Assembly (NCBI GenBank): GCA_916613615.1
Contig: OU744725.1
Span: 57,048,575-57,112,574, forward strand
Direction: 5' to 3'
Origin: Steromphala cineraria
Taxonomy: Eukaryota > Mollusca > Gastropoda > Trochida > Trochidae
Length of the DNA stretch: 64,000 nt
In this document: one piece after another, positions 1 through 11,456 of the stretch
Position numbering within the stretch: the stretch's first letter is position 1
Layout: every line of letters starts with the position of its first letter
Position numbers and translations under genes: made by a program
Notes under the pieces: generated by a model
The model's input: only the letters and a program-made list of their open reading frames with translations
What the model was told of the DNA's origin: nothing
Databases searched by the model: none

Positions 1-90
1 TTCTGAATTGCATTATATATTTTTTCCGCTTGGTTTGATAGCAGTATTACGGAAACGGACATTTTATAATTTTTACCCAATTTTGAATTT

Positions 91-440
91 TAAATCCTTG
101 AATAATAGCCGGGCGATGATTAATTTCAAACATCGTTTTGACCGGGCGATTATTCAAGGCAGGTACTTATTTTTCAGATCTATGATGTAATGATATATTG
201 AAATATTCAACAAAAACATACTTTCATTAAATAATTCCAGTGAATGGCAGTCTTTTTAAAAACAACTAATGTTAAAAACCGCATCAGCATGCCTATATAA
301 AGTATAGTAAGGTTATATTGATAAGATGGTTAAATTGTTAAATTAATTCCGGCGATTATTAAGGTAGGCGCTTATTCATTTCAGAGAGGTCTTAGACCAG
401 GCAATTATTCAAGGTAAGCGTTTATTCAAGGATTTCCGGT
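91..440. mobile_element. MITE-like element F, copy 1 (decayed)
   Basis: Both ends carry the block AAATCCTTGAATAATCGCC in opposite orientation (left near 91-110, right near 410-440), with further short copies of the GGCGATTATTCAAGG motif inside. The same ends bound a cleaner copy at 11457-11841. It has no coding capacity. The flanking TA seen at the cleaner copy suggests a Tc1/mariner-type non-autonomous element; this copy is too diverged to fix its ends. Confidence 0.55.
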
Positions 441-2098
441 ATTGGAAAACGTCACACCTGTACCATATGTTAACTTAGACTCAGCAATTAATAAGTAGTG
501 GGGTTTTGTCATCTGCAATGGATGGAATACACAAGTTCAACGATACCTTGCATACTTACAAAATAAAAAGGTTATTCTATACCATTATAGATTTGCCTAA
601 TTGTAAATTATCTTAACTGTTAAATGAAGAGTAGGAGGTAAGAGATATACAAGAATACTATATAATAACCAAAATCACTTAGTGTCTTCAAGTAAGTACC
701 CTTTGAAATAGGCAGTCACGAGCGATACTCCTGGCATGGTTATAAATACATTAAATTGTAATTAATCTAAAGGTTATCGACATAATTAATATACATTATT
801 TTCATAATTTACATTTTCTAAACTTTATCGGTTCAATAAATCAGTAATAATGAAGCTCCGAATGAAGAATCAGAAATTATTTATTGAATGATATTAAACA
901 TATTTAGAAGACTGATTTACATCTTTAGTGTATTTCTTATTGTAAGCCATAAATAACCGGTTTTGAGCAATTATGGTGGCCTTCTGTTGTCATAATTCAG
1001 AAAAAAGGTAACAATTGCAGTAATTATAATTCTTTATTCAAATGAAACCATAAAAACTAATAATATCAACCCACCTGAAGAAGGGGCAAGAACTAACCCA
1101 GGAACGTCGTGTGAAACAAATAAAGAAGTTGTTATCCATATCATTGTCTTGTACTAATAAACTCCAGCGACAAAAACCCATCTTTATTAAAGGAACATGT
1201 AATAATATCGAACTCAAAGATGCCATGTTACAATAGGTCAGTTCAAATTGAAATGAACTTTTCCGAACAAGAAAGAAAAAGCTGTGCATGTAAAATTTAA
1301 TAACAGCTAGAACGAAACAAAAAATCCAATTTAAACATATAGACAATATACGACGCAAAGATTGAAATTGGAGCTTTGTATTCTTTTTTTTGATATTGTG
1401 AACATAAGATATTGTGCATATATCATAGTGTCAAAAAGAGAAATGTTAAATGTTTATAGTTTTGTTAGACTTTGCAGCAACTATTAAACTACAAGAGAAG
1501 GAAACCTGATCCCAATGGAGAAGAAACCAAATACTCTACCACGCGAACATCTACAAGTAGTGAATGCCCTTTGTTGTCAACATCCTGGTTGTTTTTTTTT
1601 ATTGTTTTTTTGTATTAAAGTATCTCACCTAGCTAGAATTTGAACAAAACTTACATTTCCAATGAATTTCTTTTCATATATTTAATGTTTCATTTAAGTA
1701 TATATGGTTTTATGGTAAAAGTGTTGCTAAAAGAACTAGCATCAGCAAAATTATTCGATTTTTGATGGATTTAAAGAGACACAGAGTATGTTGATAGGAT
1801 CACATATGTCAAATTTTGAAATCGATGTTATGACAACCACTAACTGTTACTGAAAATAACAAGTTAAAGGTCAATCAGTATATTAGAACGAAAATACTGC
1901 CATTCAAAGTCGGGATTTGATCGAAAACCGGACAATGTGACTCGAGTGGCGCGCGCAAATTCGCCAAACGTAATTTTGAAACCTTGTTGTGCTGTCATTA
2001 CAATTAGAAAAATCGTTGCACCGCATTCAATGAAATTGACACCCCAAAACAAGACTAGAAAAGTATATGTGTGTCGCTGAGCTCGCTGTACCGCCATA
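441..2098. other. Non-repetitive AT-rich stretch, no supported gene
   Basis: No domain or repeat is recognised. Two weak open stretches exist. One is a plus-strand segment 1001-1157 after an AG acceptor, reading a hydrophobic run then a polar tail. The other is a 77-codon minus-strand frame at 1864-2097, more GC-rich than its surroundings. Neither has a partner exon or a recognisable domain, so neither is called. Confidence 0.5.
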
Positions 2099-3577
2099 CA
2101 ATGTTTCTGAAGCTTCTGATGAGATGCTGAATCTAATGTTTCTGACGCTTCTGATGAGCTGCTGAATCTAATGTTTCTGAAGCTTCTGATGAGATGCTGA
2201 ATCTAATGTTTCTGAGGCTTCTGATGAGCTGCTGAATCTAATGTTTCTGACGCTTCTGATGAGCTGCTGAATCTAATGTTTCTGAAGCTTCTGATGAGCT
2301 GCTGAATCTAATGTTTCTGACGCTTCTGATGAGCTGCTGAATCTAATGTTTCTGACGCTTCTGATGAGCTGCTGAATCTAATGTTTCTGAAGCTTCTGAT
2401 GAGCTGCTGAATCTAATGTTTCTGAAGCTTCTGATGAGATGCTGAATCTAATGTTTCTGAGGCTTCTGATGAGCTGCTGAATCTAATGTTTCTGACGCTT
2501 CTGATGAGCTGCTGAATCTAATGTTTCTGAAGCTTCTGATGAGCTGCTGAATCTAATGTTTCTGAAGCTTCTGATGAGCTGCTGAATCTAATGTTTCTGA
2601 CGCTTCTGATGAGCTGCTGAATCTAATGTTTCTGAAGCTTCTGATGAGCTGCTGAATCTAATGTTTCTGACGCTTCTGATGAGCTGCTGAATCTAATGTT
2701 TCTGAAGCTTCTGATGAGCTGCTGAATCTAATGTTTCTGAAGCTTCTGATGAGATGCTGAATCTAATGTTTCTGACGCTTCTGATGAGCTGCTGAATCTA
2801 ATGTTTCTGACGCTTCTGATGAGCTGCTGAATCTAATGTTTCTGAAGCTTCTGATGAGCTGCTGAATCTAATGTTTCTGAGGCTTCTGATGAGCTGCTGA
2901 ATCTAATGTTTCTGAAGCTTCTGATGAGCTGCTGAATCTAATGTTTCTGAAGCTTCTGATGAGATGCTGAATCTAATGTTTCTGAGGCTTCTGATGAGAT
3001 GCTGAATCTAATGTTTCTGACGCTTCTGATGAGCTGCTGAATCTAATGTTTCTGACGCTTCTGATGAGCTGCTGAATCTAATGTTTCTGAGGCTTCTGAT
3101 GAGCTGCTGAATCTAATGTTTCTGAGGCTTCTGATGAGCTGCTAAATCTAATGTTTCTGACGCTTCTGATGAGCTGCTGAATCTAATGTTTCTGAAGCTT
3201 CTGATGAGCTGCTGAATCTAATGTTTCTGAGGCTTCTGATGAGCTGCTGAATCTAATGTTTCTGACGCTTCTGATGAGATGCTGAATCTAATGTTTCTGA
3301 CGCTTCTGATGAGCTGCTGAATCTAATGTTTCTGACGCTTCTGATGAGCTGCTAAATCTAATGTTTCTGACGCTTCTGATGAGCTGCTGAATCTAATGTT
3401 TCTGACGCTTCTGATGAGATGCTGAATCTAATGTTTCTGACGCTTCTGATGAGCTGCTGAATCTAATGTTTCTGACGCTTCTGATGAGCTGCTGAATCTA
3501 ATGTTTCTGACGCTTCTGATCATGAGCTGCTGAATCTAATGTTTCTGACGCTTCTGATGAGCTGCTGAATCTAATGA
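2099..3577. repeat. 35-bp minisatellite, about 42 copies
   Basis: A head-to-tail array of a 35-bp unit (ATGTTTCTGA, a variable base, GCTTCTGATGAG, C or A, TGCTGAATCTA). Nearly all variation is at two positions: A, C or G after the first CTGA, and C or A after GATGAG. A few units have TAAATC instead of TGAATC, and one near 3520 has a 3-bp insertion. All frames contain stops, so it is not a coding repeat. The low divergence argues for recent expansion. The array ends at a mariner relic. Confidence 0.97.
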
Positions 3578-3582
3578 AGGGT

Positions 3583-3908
3583 TATGTCCCAATTTTAGCT
3601 GAAGGTCATTGCCAAGGTCGTTGATATTCTGGATATTGAGATATTTATCCACAAGCGTCTCAAAAGGATATCCCAGACATGTTCTATATGGGCAAGGTTT
3701 GATACTTCGCTGGGCATGCCAAGATGTCAATGTTGTGCTGTATCAGATTTTGGGTCAGACGAGCTGTATATGGACGTGCATTGTCTAGTTGGAAAAGCTG
3801 GTCATGTTGTTGTCTCTGGAAGGGTATGACCACTAATGTTATCACCTGATCACAATATCGCTGAGCTAATGGGTAAACAGATCTTAAAATAAACTTACCA
3901 AGATACAT
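3583..3908 (-). pseudogene. Tc1/mariner-type transposase fragment (decayed)
   Basis: Reading from 3908 downward, the minus strand encodes a stretch ending in DNARPYTARLTQNLIQHNI, the catalytic-core signature of Tc1/mariner DDE transposases (DNARPHTAR is usual), preceded by a segment resembling the YRDEIL-P region. After a frame change it continues through a degenerate form of the IEHVWD block and an NIQNINDL-LQL segment, matching the third acidic-residue region. About 100 residues of a usual 330-350 remain and the reading frame is broken, so it is non-functional. It would have cut and pasted DNA at TA sites. It directly abuts the minisatellite; no terminal inverted repeats were found around it. 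Confidence 0.8.
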
Positions 3909-3909
3909 A

Positions 3910-4510
3910 ATGATATGATATAAACAGAGAAAAACAAAAGGAGTAAAACAATTGCAAAAAATAAATTTGGATAGATGCTAGATGTTAATTTAAAGATAAA
4001 ATAGACACATCACAATTGTGTTATGACATACTAATTGTTTTGTCCATATACCACCAACAATAGTATCATCAAACAACCTTTTTGTCGGAATAAGCATATA
4101 GCAAAAAGGATAAATTTATTCGAGACGTCATATTGGACAATATAAAAGGGCCTTGAAAGATTTGACAGAACATTCTCCTCCCTCACATACGTAAAACTTA
4201 AAAATACAATAAACCATTTTTAAGTGCTGCAACTTTTATTCATTTCTTTGGTCTCTCAAATGTTTGTCTCTCCTGGATTATAATGACTTCAAGGTCAATG
4301 CTTTCTTACATAAGGACGAAGTTAGTAACTGCGCTCTATGTAGCAATAAAATATAATCCTGCACTTAAAGAAAGAAAATATATCGTATATCGTAGGTGTG
4401 AGTAGATGTAAAATATATGATATACCGTTCTTTTTATCAATGATATATATGGTAAGGCACTGTAAGCAATGACTTTCACCCACTATAATCCAGAATAAAG
4501 GTTTAGAAAA
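3910..4510. other. AT-rich DNA, nothing recognised
   Basis: No open frame of note and no repeat shared with the rest of the window. Confidence 0.5.
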
Positions 4511-4606
4511 TTCTCAAGAAATCTTCAGAAAAAACCGTTGCAATTTCAAATAAACGTATTCTCAAGAAATCTCTAGAAAAAACCGTTGCAATTTCAAATA
4601 AACGTA
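4511..4606. repeat. Two-copy 48-bp tandem duplication
   Basis: Two adjacent 48-bp units starting TTCTCAAGAAATC and ending AATAAACGTA, almost identical. This is a local duplication with no coding meaning. Confidence 0.85.
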
Positions 4607-4789
4607 TTAAAAAATTATAACTATAATAAATGCGTTCGAGATACAATACACTAATGTCCTCTTGGAACCCAATCAGGTTTGGAACGCAGAAGATAAATAA
4701 TTATAGAACATATAACTCTCGTATTACACAGAGCAGAACGTATCTTAACATACGTGCTCCTTTTGAAGGTATTGTTAAATAGCTGTGAA

Positions 4790-4940
4790 TCTGTTTGTCC
4801 ACTCACCTGCATATCCTAGTGCAAATATCATGAATTTGGGATATCGTAGTATTGCGAAAACGAATCGGATAGTGTTGATATTTCACTACAGAAGTTAGAT
4901 TCTTTTTGCGTTAACATATTCGTATGTCATACCTAACAGT
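4790..4940 (-). repeat. Fragment of the 14-15 kb foldback element
   Basis: Carries the TAGTGCAAATATCATG and GTTAACATATTCGTATG blocks that occur in the opposite order and orientation at 14698-14860. It is a short dispersed piece of the same family. Confidence 0.6.
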
Positions 4941-5045
4941 TTATCGTAATAGTTTTGCACGTCAATGAAGAAGCCGGGGGTCAAAATTTGGAAATTAATC
5001 CATTGGAAAATCTTAAAGATTTTTAATAAGATATCGACAGTTTAA

Positions 5046-5958
5046 AGGGGGAGTAGCACGTGTTTTGATAATTTTATATATCAAATATTTCACTGATAAT
5101 TGTAAGTTAATGCTAAATTTATTAATTTGACAGTGTCAAAAATCACGTTACACAAGCCAATCATCCATAGTCAGAGGACAAATTATTGAGATTCACATAA
5201 AATCCATTGGCGGCCATTTTGTGTGAACACCATTAAAGATGCTGTATCATACTTGCAAGCGGTTCAGGATGAAACTTAGCTATTGAGAAATGAAATACAT
5301 CACTTTGTAGAAAAATCTTTCGTCGAATTTTTTTTATCATATTTAGATTGTTTAATCAACAATAACATACTTATTTCGACGCTTCAAGCACAGTACCCCT
5401 CTTAGAAAGGGCATGTCATTTTGTGAACCCGCTTTCGGTGACGTAATCATTATGCTTGTAGGATTTACACCGTGTCTCAACTACGGTAATTGCGTTCGAT
5501 GGGCATCAACTTTGACAGCAACGAATACCTAATTCGGAGAAAAAGAATATAAAATCTAGTTGAGCGCGACAAAGACGGTTTTCAAGCGTACATTTAGAAA
5601 CCGGAAGTTGTGAAATGGCCACACTTGATTCGCCCTTATGTCGAGTGCCGTTTCGGTATTATTTGGTAAATTATCTCCTATTTGATGAATTTTGGTCCGA
5701 TTTTCTCAAGGTTGGTCGCTAAATTTTTCTAAAAATACAACGTATACATTAAAAATACTTTAAAAATTACTGCACTATGATATAGCATCTTTAATTCATT
5801 TTGTGTAAGAAAAAGGAATCGCATGGCTAAACTTTACGTTATATATTTGAATTAGTACTGCTTCATGTAGTTTAATTACATTGTCTTTCAATTGGAACAA
5901 TTAATTTATATTTCCTGAAATCACCTTATATTCCCCATAAAAACGTGCTACTGCCCCT
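5046..5958. mobile_element. TIR-A element flanked by TTAA, copy 1, interrupted by TIR-B
   Basis: Ends are AGGGGGAGTAGCACG on the left and CGTGCTACTGCCCCT on the right, each bordered by TTAA (5042-5045 and 5959-5962). The body is about 350 bp once the inserted TIR-B element (5237-5790) is removed, and holds the conserved ATTGGCGGCCATTTTGTG core. There is no coding capacity. TTAA flanks are the target of piggyBac-type transposases, so a piggyBac-mobilised MITE is the best inference, although the terminal bases are not the CCC usual in that superfamily. Confidence 0.85.
5237..5790. mobile_element. TIR-B element flanked by TTAA, copy 1, nested in TIR-A
   Basis: The left end AGATGCTGTATCATACTTGC and the inverted right end ending ATAGCATCT are bordered by TTAA at 5233-5236 and 5791-5794. 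The flanking A sequence (GTGTGAACACC then TTCATTTTGTG) rejoins cleanly when the insert is removed, so this is a true insertion at TTAA. The 554-bp body is non-coding. It holds a TGACGTAATCA motif and an ACCGGAAGT motif, both preserved in other copies. Confidence 0.88.
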
Positions 5959-6339
5959 TTAAGATACAAGTCATAATTATTTACATTCAGTTAAGGTGTC
6001 CCAAAGACTCAATATTGAATATAAATCGAAATAAAAGAAAATCACAAACTCCCCAAATATGACCTCTGTGTCTATTCCATCATGACAAAATAAGATTTTT
6101 TAAACAAGAGATCAGACGTGGCAAGGACTAAGTCTTGACTTACTGAACATGATAGCCTATGGAATTTCCAAATATGGTAGCAAACATGACCAAAACGATC
6201 GCGATTAACCTAACACCCACGTTATTGACCGGGAAGTTTGACCCGAAAGTATTTAACAGGGACCAGATGCTGTTGAAATATAACAAATCAAAATATAATT
6301 CTATCTATTTTTAAAAGTATTGAAAGGTTAACAGCTGTT

Positions 6340-7364
6340 TTATTTAGGAAGAAGAAGACAGTGATGGTATAAATCTATATTACCCATATGGTTGAACATA
6401 AGTGGTGACATATTTTCAATATGAGCACTAGTGCACATATCACTTTTACATAGCATCGATTGTTGTTGCACAAGTTCCCGTATTTTTTCGCCATTGTTCG
6501 TGACGTCACTATAGTCGGCCGTCGCAAGGGAAGCAGCCCGTTTCTTGGATATTTCTAAGATGGTAAAATTGAATAGAATCGGTAATAACAAAATTATTAC
6601 CTGAGAAATGTGTCATATAACTTTAACGAAACTCGTGCAAATTTGTGAATAACCCTCGCTCTCGTTTTGATTATACAAAAATTCACACTCGTTTCATAAA
6701 AGTCATATGACACACTCTTTCGGGTAATAATCTCTATATATTGTTATTATCATTTATTTTACATTAAGTTATACCTGCTTAACTAAATGGTGTCCATTTT
6801 TTTATGAGTAGATAATTTGGTATTTAGCTGATTCATCACTTATGGATGGACACGATTAAACATGATACTATTCACGAAAATATTAGCATAATATGACTCC
6901 CAACCGGTAATTAATGGACCTAATTTTAGCTGATCATATGTCAAAAGAAAATAATAGAAAAACACGGTCCATAGCAAAATTCAAGTTCATAACTGTTGAG
7001 TTCTTAACAGCTGCTATTTAAAAAACCTGAAGAGATTTTTTTCATAATCAGTTATAAAACGTGTTCAATCTTTATGCGTATCTAATTTAGGAATGAGCTG
7101 ATTTATCACTTTTATATCGACAAAAATTAACCACGTATATACCAATATGATAAGACACCCACTAAGTAATTAATTATGGCCTCAGGGATTTCAGACTCGT
7201 TTCGTTTTTCTTTTTGAGTGATTGCGCAGTATTCTTCGTCAAATGTTACCTCGATGTTGCAATGGTTACACATCTGCAACCTGATTATGTCCATGGTCTC
7301 ATAAAGCCTATGATCCATATCTCTAAACTTAGTCAACCTCAAGACTTCACCACGACAATCTGTA
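6340..7364 (-). CDS. Possible two-exon 3' end of an unrecognised gene
   Basis: Possible exons on the minus strand. The last exon is 6554-6340: acceptor TTTTACCATCTTAG, then 70 codons to a TAA at 6342-6340. It reads as a polar, helical tail (NNGEKIRELVQQQSMLCKSD is part of it). An upstream exon, 7364-7159, follows the acceptor CTTTTCATTAG and reads 68 codons rich in charged residues (RLTKFRDMDHRLYETMDI). Joining 7159 to 6554 keeps the frame if the weak donor GTGTCT is used. The stronger donor GTAACA at 7249 (exon end 7250) would not keep frame with this last exon. An AATAAA overlaps the stop codon. No domain is recognised. The composition looks coding, but chance frames of this length occur in AT-rich DNA. 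Confidence 0.3.
6603..6726. repeat. Imperfect hairpin, about 50-bp arms
   Basis: GTGTCATATAACTTTAACG on the left pairs with the inverted copy of GTGTCATATGACTTTTATG on the right, with the ACTCGTGC and GCACGAGT-like portions also opposed. It may be a very short MITE. It sits between the two proposed exons. Confidence 0.6.
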
Positions 7365-7614
7365 CTAATGAAAAGTCTCAGGGACGGTATATTGTAGAAG
7401 ATCGGAATATTCAACTTTAGGTAGCTATATGTTACACACAAGTTGTTAACCACGCAAAACACCCCCTCAGACACATATAAAAACACCACCCAAAGAACAC
7501 TTAATTAAAACAATAAATTAAACGTAAAACTTAAATACAATGAACAACAGAAACATAAAGATATGAACCAATATCATCGCAATCTTCTACAACCACAGGC
7601 TCCCGTGTTATTGT

Positions 7615-7808
7615 CATCTTCCTACGCAGAGCCTAAAAGGCCAGTTTCCAAACTGTCAGTTTTATGCCTTGCTGGATAGCCTTGAGTTTTCTGTGTTTGC
7701 TCTCTAGTCTGTAGGGGCACTATAGCAGCACAGAAAAGTAAAGTCTCTGCAGCAAGGCATAAAATGACAGTTTGGAAACTGGCCTTTTAGGCTCTGCGGA
7801 GGAAGATG
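7615..7808. repeat. Inverted repeat with about 58-bp arms
   Basis: 7615-7673 (CATCTTCCTACGCAGAGCCT onward) and 7751-7808 are inverted copies, separated by about 80 bp. The right arm and its flank are repeated in direct orientation at 8155-8260. Confidence 0.9.
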
Positions 7809-8154
7809 TGTTATTGTAAGAGCAATCGTTTCCGCTGTATATTTAAGATTTGTTGATTTATTTAGATGTTAGCAGACGAAACAGGTCATGAGGTGTGGAC
7901 TCCAAACAGCGTAACTGCAGTGATCAAGTTAAAAAAGACAAACATATGTTTGTTTACATGACTTTTCCTTGTGTATTAGTAATGGTTAAACCTTAGTTAT
8001 AGATATATACCAATATTGATACAGGATGTGTCAGAATCATGGTGATAATTTAGTTTTTATGTTGTGATCAGGACAATGATAACACGTCTCTCGCTCTAAG
8101 AGTCACGTGACTGATCAGTAACAACGAACGTCCTTGCGTACACATTACACCCAG

Positions 8155-8260
8155 TGGAAAAGTAAAGTCTCTGCAGCAAGGCATAAAATGACAGTTTGGA
8201 AACTGGCCTTTTAGGCTCTGCGGAGGAAGATGTGTTATTGGAAGAGCAATCGTTTCCGCT
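8155..8260. repeat. Direct copy of 7735-7839
   Basis: About 105 bp starting AAAGTAAAGTCTCTGCAGC and ending GCAATCGTTTCCGCT is nearly identical to the right half of the upstream inverted repeat. Three copies of one arm in 650 bp suggest a larger element whose ends were duplicated. Confidence 0.88.
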
Positions 8261-8651
8261 TACCGCTTGACGATATACATATATATCATAGAGTCAGCTT
8301 TAGCAAAATATGTTATTTGGGTCTTAAAACCCACTGATTTTTATGTTATTTTTTATTCAATTTACCCATTTTGATCAACTATTATGACAGCTTAATTTTT
8401 GGAGAGTAAAACATGTTAACACTTAACCTGATTATTCGTAGATGTATATAGGTATAGCATGAACTTCGATGATTTTGATCAATTTCTATGATTGATATAA
8501 TTTAACCCTAGGGTTCATATAGAGGCAACTCAACATATGCATCATTTCAGAAAGTTCTCCTTTGAGAAATGTTTTGTTCAATTGTACTATTTTTAGACAA
8601 GGTTTTTGAAAGATCGAAGCAATATTTCGAAGTTTGTTTTATCATCCTTAA

Positions 8652-9011
8652 AGGGGCATAGCACGTTTAGGGGGAATACAAGGAGATGTCAGGAAAATGA
8701 AAAGAAATGGTTTCAATTGAAGGACAATTCATTCAACTTAAATGGAACAGTAATAAATCAAATAAACAATGTAATTATGTAATTATGTCATGTAATTCCT
8801 TTCTCTTACACAAATGAATTAAAGATGTTCACACAAAAATGGCCGCCAATGGACCTTACGTGAATCTGAATAATTTGTTCTCTGACTACGGATGATTGGT
8901 TTGTGAAATGAGATTTTTGACGATAATAAACTTATACATTAAGCATTCACTTACAATATTATCAGTAAACAATTGAAAATACAAAATGTTCAAAAAACGT
9001 GCTACGCCCCT
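8652..9011. mobile_element. TIR-A element, copy 2
   Basis: Ends AGGGGCATAGCACG and CGTGCTACGCCCCT, both bordered by TTAA. Length 360 bp; contains the ATGGCCGCCAATGG core in the opposite orientation to copy 1. Non-coding. Confidence 0.88.
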
Positions 9012-9637
9012 TTAAGAGGAATACATTTATGTCCAACTACACAAGTCTTCCATTGCCATCTTCTTGTCGAAGTTATGTGGAAGGACTCCAAAGTTCTCAT
9101 CAATAACAGAAACAAAAAGAGTGTTTACATTAACATGTAGATGCTGTTTTCTCGACTTACTTTGACACACTCATGTTCTCATTTATAACAAGTAACACTG
9201 AGAGAATTCTTCGATAAGCTCTTTTACGATAGATTTTAAGTTTGTAAAATGATATGGACATAAAATCTAACCTAAAACCCACGCTTGTGTTTAGGATGTG
9301 ATCTATCGTAAGTATAAAGGGAATCATGACAACACGGTTATTTGATAACACCTAATCCCTATAATTTCAAATTCATAAACTATTAAAAAACCCATCAACA
9401 TTTATTCCATAAAGAGATGTGATGATTAATATCTCTTCGGGCAATTTTTTGCTTCATCGTCGGATGCATGAAATCTTCAAGTTTTGTTTAATTTGAATGT
9501 TGTTTTTATTTTTAGGAAATATACAATACCTAGATGATATTTAATATGTAACTAGCCTATGGTTGAATTTAAAATATCTATATGTGCTTGTTGAACAGAT
9601 TCCTTGGTTACTGACAACTCTAAATTTCTAGTATTAA
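9012..9637. other. AT-rich spacer, no gene recognised
   Basis: A short minus-strand frame (9167-9351) ends at a strong AAA|GTAAGT donor-like site, but it lacks a convincing acceptor and is not called. Confidence 0.4.
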
Positions 9638-10094
9638 AGGGGCAGTAGCACGTTTTTAGGGGGAATATAAGGAGTTGTTTTTAGGGGGAATATAAGGAGT
9701 TGTCAGGAAAATGAAAATAAATGGTTCCAGTTGAAAGACAATGTGTTTAAACTAAATGGGCAGTAGCACGTTTTTTGAAAATTTTATATTTTCAATTTTT
9801 CACTGATAATTGTACCTTAATGCTTAATATATTATTTTGATAATGTCAACCAGTCATCCATAGTCAGAGAACAAATTTTAAAGATTCACATAAAGTCCAT
9901 TGGCGGCCATTTTTGTTTGAACACCTTTAATTCAATTTGTGTTAGAAAAACGAATGGCATGGCTGAACTTTAAATTATATATTTGATTTATTACTGTTTC
10001 ATTTAGTTTAACAACATTGTCTTTCAATTGGAACCATTCATTTTCATTTTCCTGGCGTCCCCTTATATTCCCCCTAAAACGTGCTACTGCCCCT
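9638..10094. mobile_element. Composite of two TIR-A elements, copies 3 and 3b
   Basis: Outer ends AGGGGCAGTAGCACG and GTGCTACTGCCCCT are bordered by TTAA. The left 120 bp reads in one orientation, with an internal tandem duplication of TTTTTAGGGGGAATATAAGG. Near 9757 the sequence jumps to a second GGCAGTAGCACG end and reads through in the other orientation. This is a deleted head-on pair that kept both outer ends. Confidence 0.82.
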
Positions 10095-10466
10095 TTAATA
10101 AATTGAACGTTTAAACGTCTTTGCCTCTACCAAGTGCTAAAATTTTATCATTTATTGAAAATAATCATAGTACTCTCATTTGCTTAATTTGTTTTGATTA
10201 CAAACATTAAAAAAAACCTGTATTTTACAAATTAAAATTTGCTTATTTCAGCTGAGCATTAACGTTTTTAACTTCTGTTCTTGGAAATCGAAAAAATATC
10301 ATGAAAAAAGCCAACATAAAAGTCTGCAAACATTGAAACCTCAGAACGACAAAATACATACAGCATGTAACTGTTACATAAACCAAGTAAACTAACGCCA
10401 CGTATAATGTTAGTATAAAATATGATATCATATGATATTTGCTAATAAAGCTTTAATTTATTTTCT

Positions 10467-10790
10467 CATTCTCTTCCCACAGAGGCAGATCAAGCCATGA
10501 AATGTTGATACAGCCTCTGTTCAATTACGCCGAAATCCGTGGGTTTTCCTCTGGCGGAAAAAATATTGCATCACAATCCATTTGAATTTCTTTATCAAAT
10601 GACAACGCTTCTCGTATGGAAAGGGTGGTTCAAATCACAATGCTTTTGCAATGATTCAGTCGCTGATTGCACAACTAACTTTGATTGCCTCCAATCAGGC
10701 ATCTCCCATTCTATCCCACAAACTCGGCGTAATATAACAGAGGCTGTATCAACATTTCATGACTTGATCTGCCTCTGTGGGGAGAGAATG
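10467..10790. mobile_element. Family Z inverted-repeat element, copy 1
   Basis: Terminal inverted repeats of about 65 bp start CATTCTCTTCCCACAGAGG on the left and end CCTCTGTGGGGAGAGAATG on the right. The interior is about 190 bp and non-coding. The flanks share TTTTCT, compatible with an 8-bp target duplication with mismatches. Other copies are at 17296 and 24217. Long TIRs with an 8-9 bp duplication suggest hAT-like mobilisation; this is inference. Confidence 0.88.
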
Positions 10791-11456
10791 CGTTTTCTTT
10801 GATAAAACAATTTTTTCATGATTTTCTTTCTTTCAAAGGGTAAGCTACAAAGATCTCAGCATTGTAGTCGACAGGGATGTCATCTGTAAATAGTGATTAT
10901 GCTTAATTTTACGAGTCCTTTCTTGTTGATATTAATACGTATAATAATGATTCAGAACGTTGCGAACGAATGCAATGGTCATGAGCGAAACTTAAAACGA
11001 AATTGTTGTCTTATAACAGCTTGAAATTTGAATCATTCGAAATAATGTTCTAAATTACCAGTCATGATAATGTTGAAAGTGTCATAAACAGTCATTTGCG
11101 ATTTTAAATATATATCTAACATCTCTTATTGCAGCGAAATTGTTTATCAGTATATCATAATATGCAATTATAGAGTTGATATTACTAATGGAAAACTTAT
11201 ATAATAATACGAATCTATTTAAATTTTCCTTAAATGAGAGTAACATTTAGCACATGCAATTAACTAACTGAAGTATTTCTAAAACAAAACTAAAGCTGTT
11301 GCTCAAATACCAACGCGTATGTTTAACTAACGACATAACCTGTCAGTTTGAACTACCCATTAATCAAGTCACTGTTGCAGATGCTGTTTAGACTTTACAC
11401 TATGCAGTCTTGATAAAGTTTTCTCCTCAATCTAACATTTACGTTTAGAAGACGTA
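10791..11456. other. AT-rich spacer
   Basis: No gene, repeat or hairpin recognised. Confidence 0.5.

Noticed and set aside
1001..1157. Plus-strand segment reading a hydrophobic run and a polar tail after an AG site
   Set aside because: Looks like a membrane-protein last exon, but no partner exon, polyadenylation signal or domain was found.
1864..2097. 77-codon minus-strand frame next to the minisatellite
   Set aside because: GC-richer than the neighbourhood and plausible in composition, but no domain or splice evidence; length within chance.
10539..10802. 87-codon frame
   Set aside because: Lies entirely inside family Z copy 1, which is non-coding; its end is the terminal inverted repeat.
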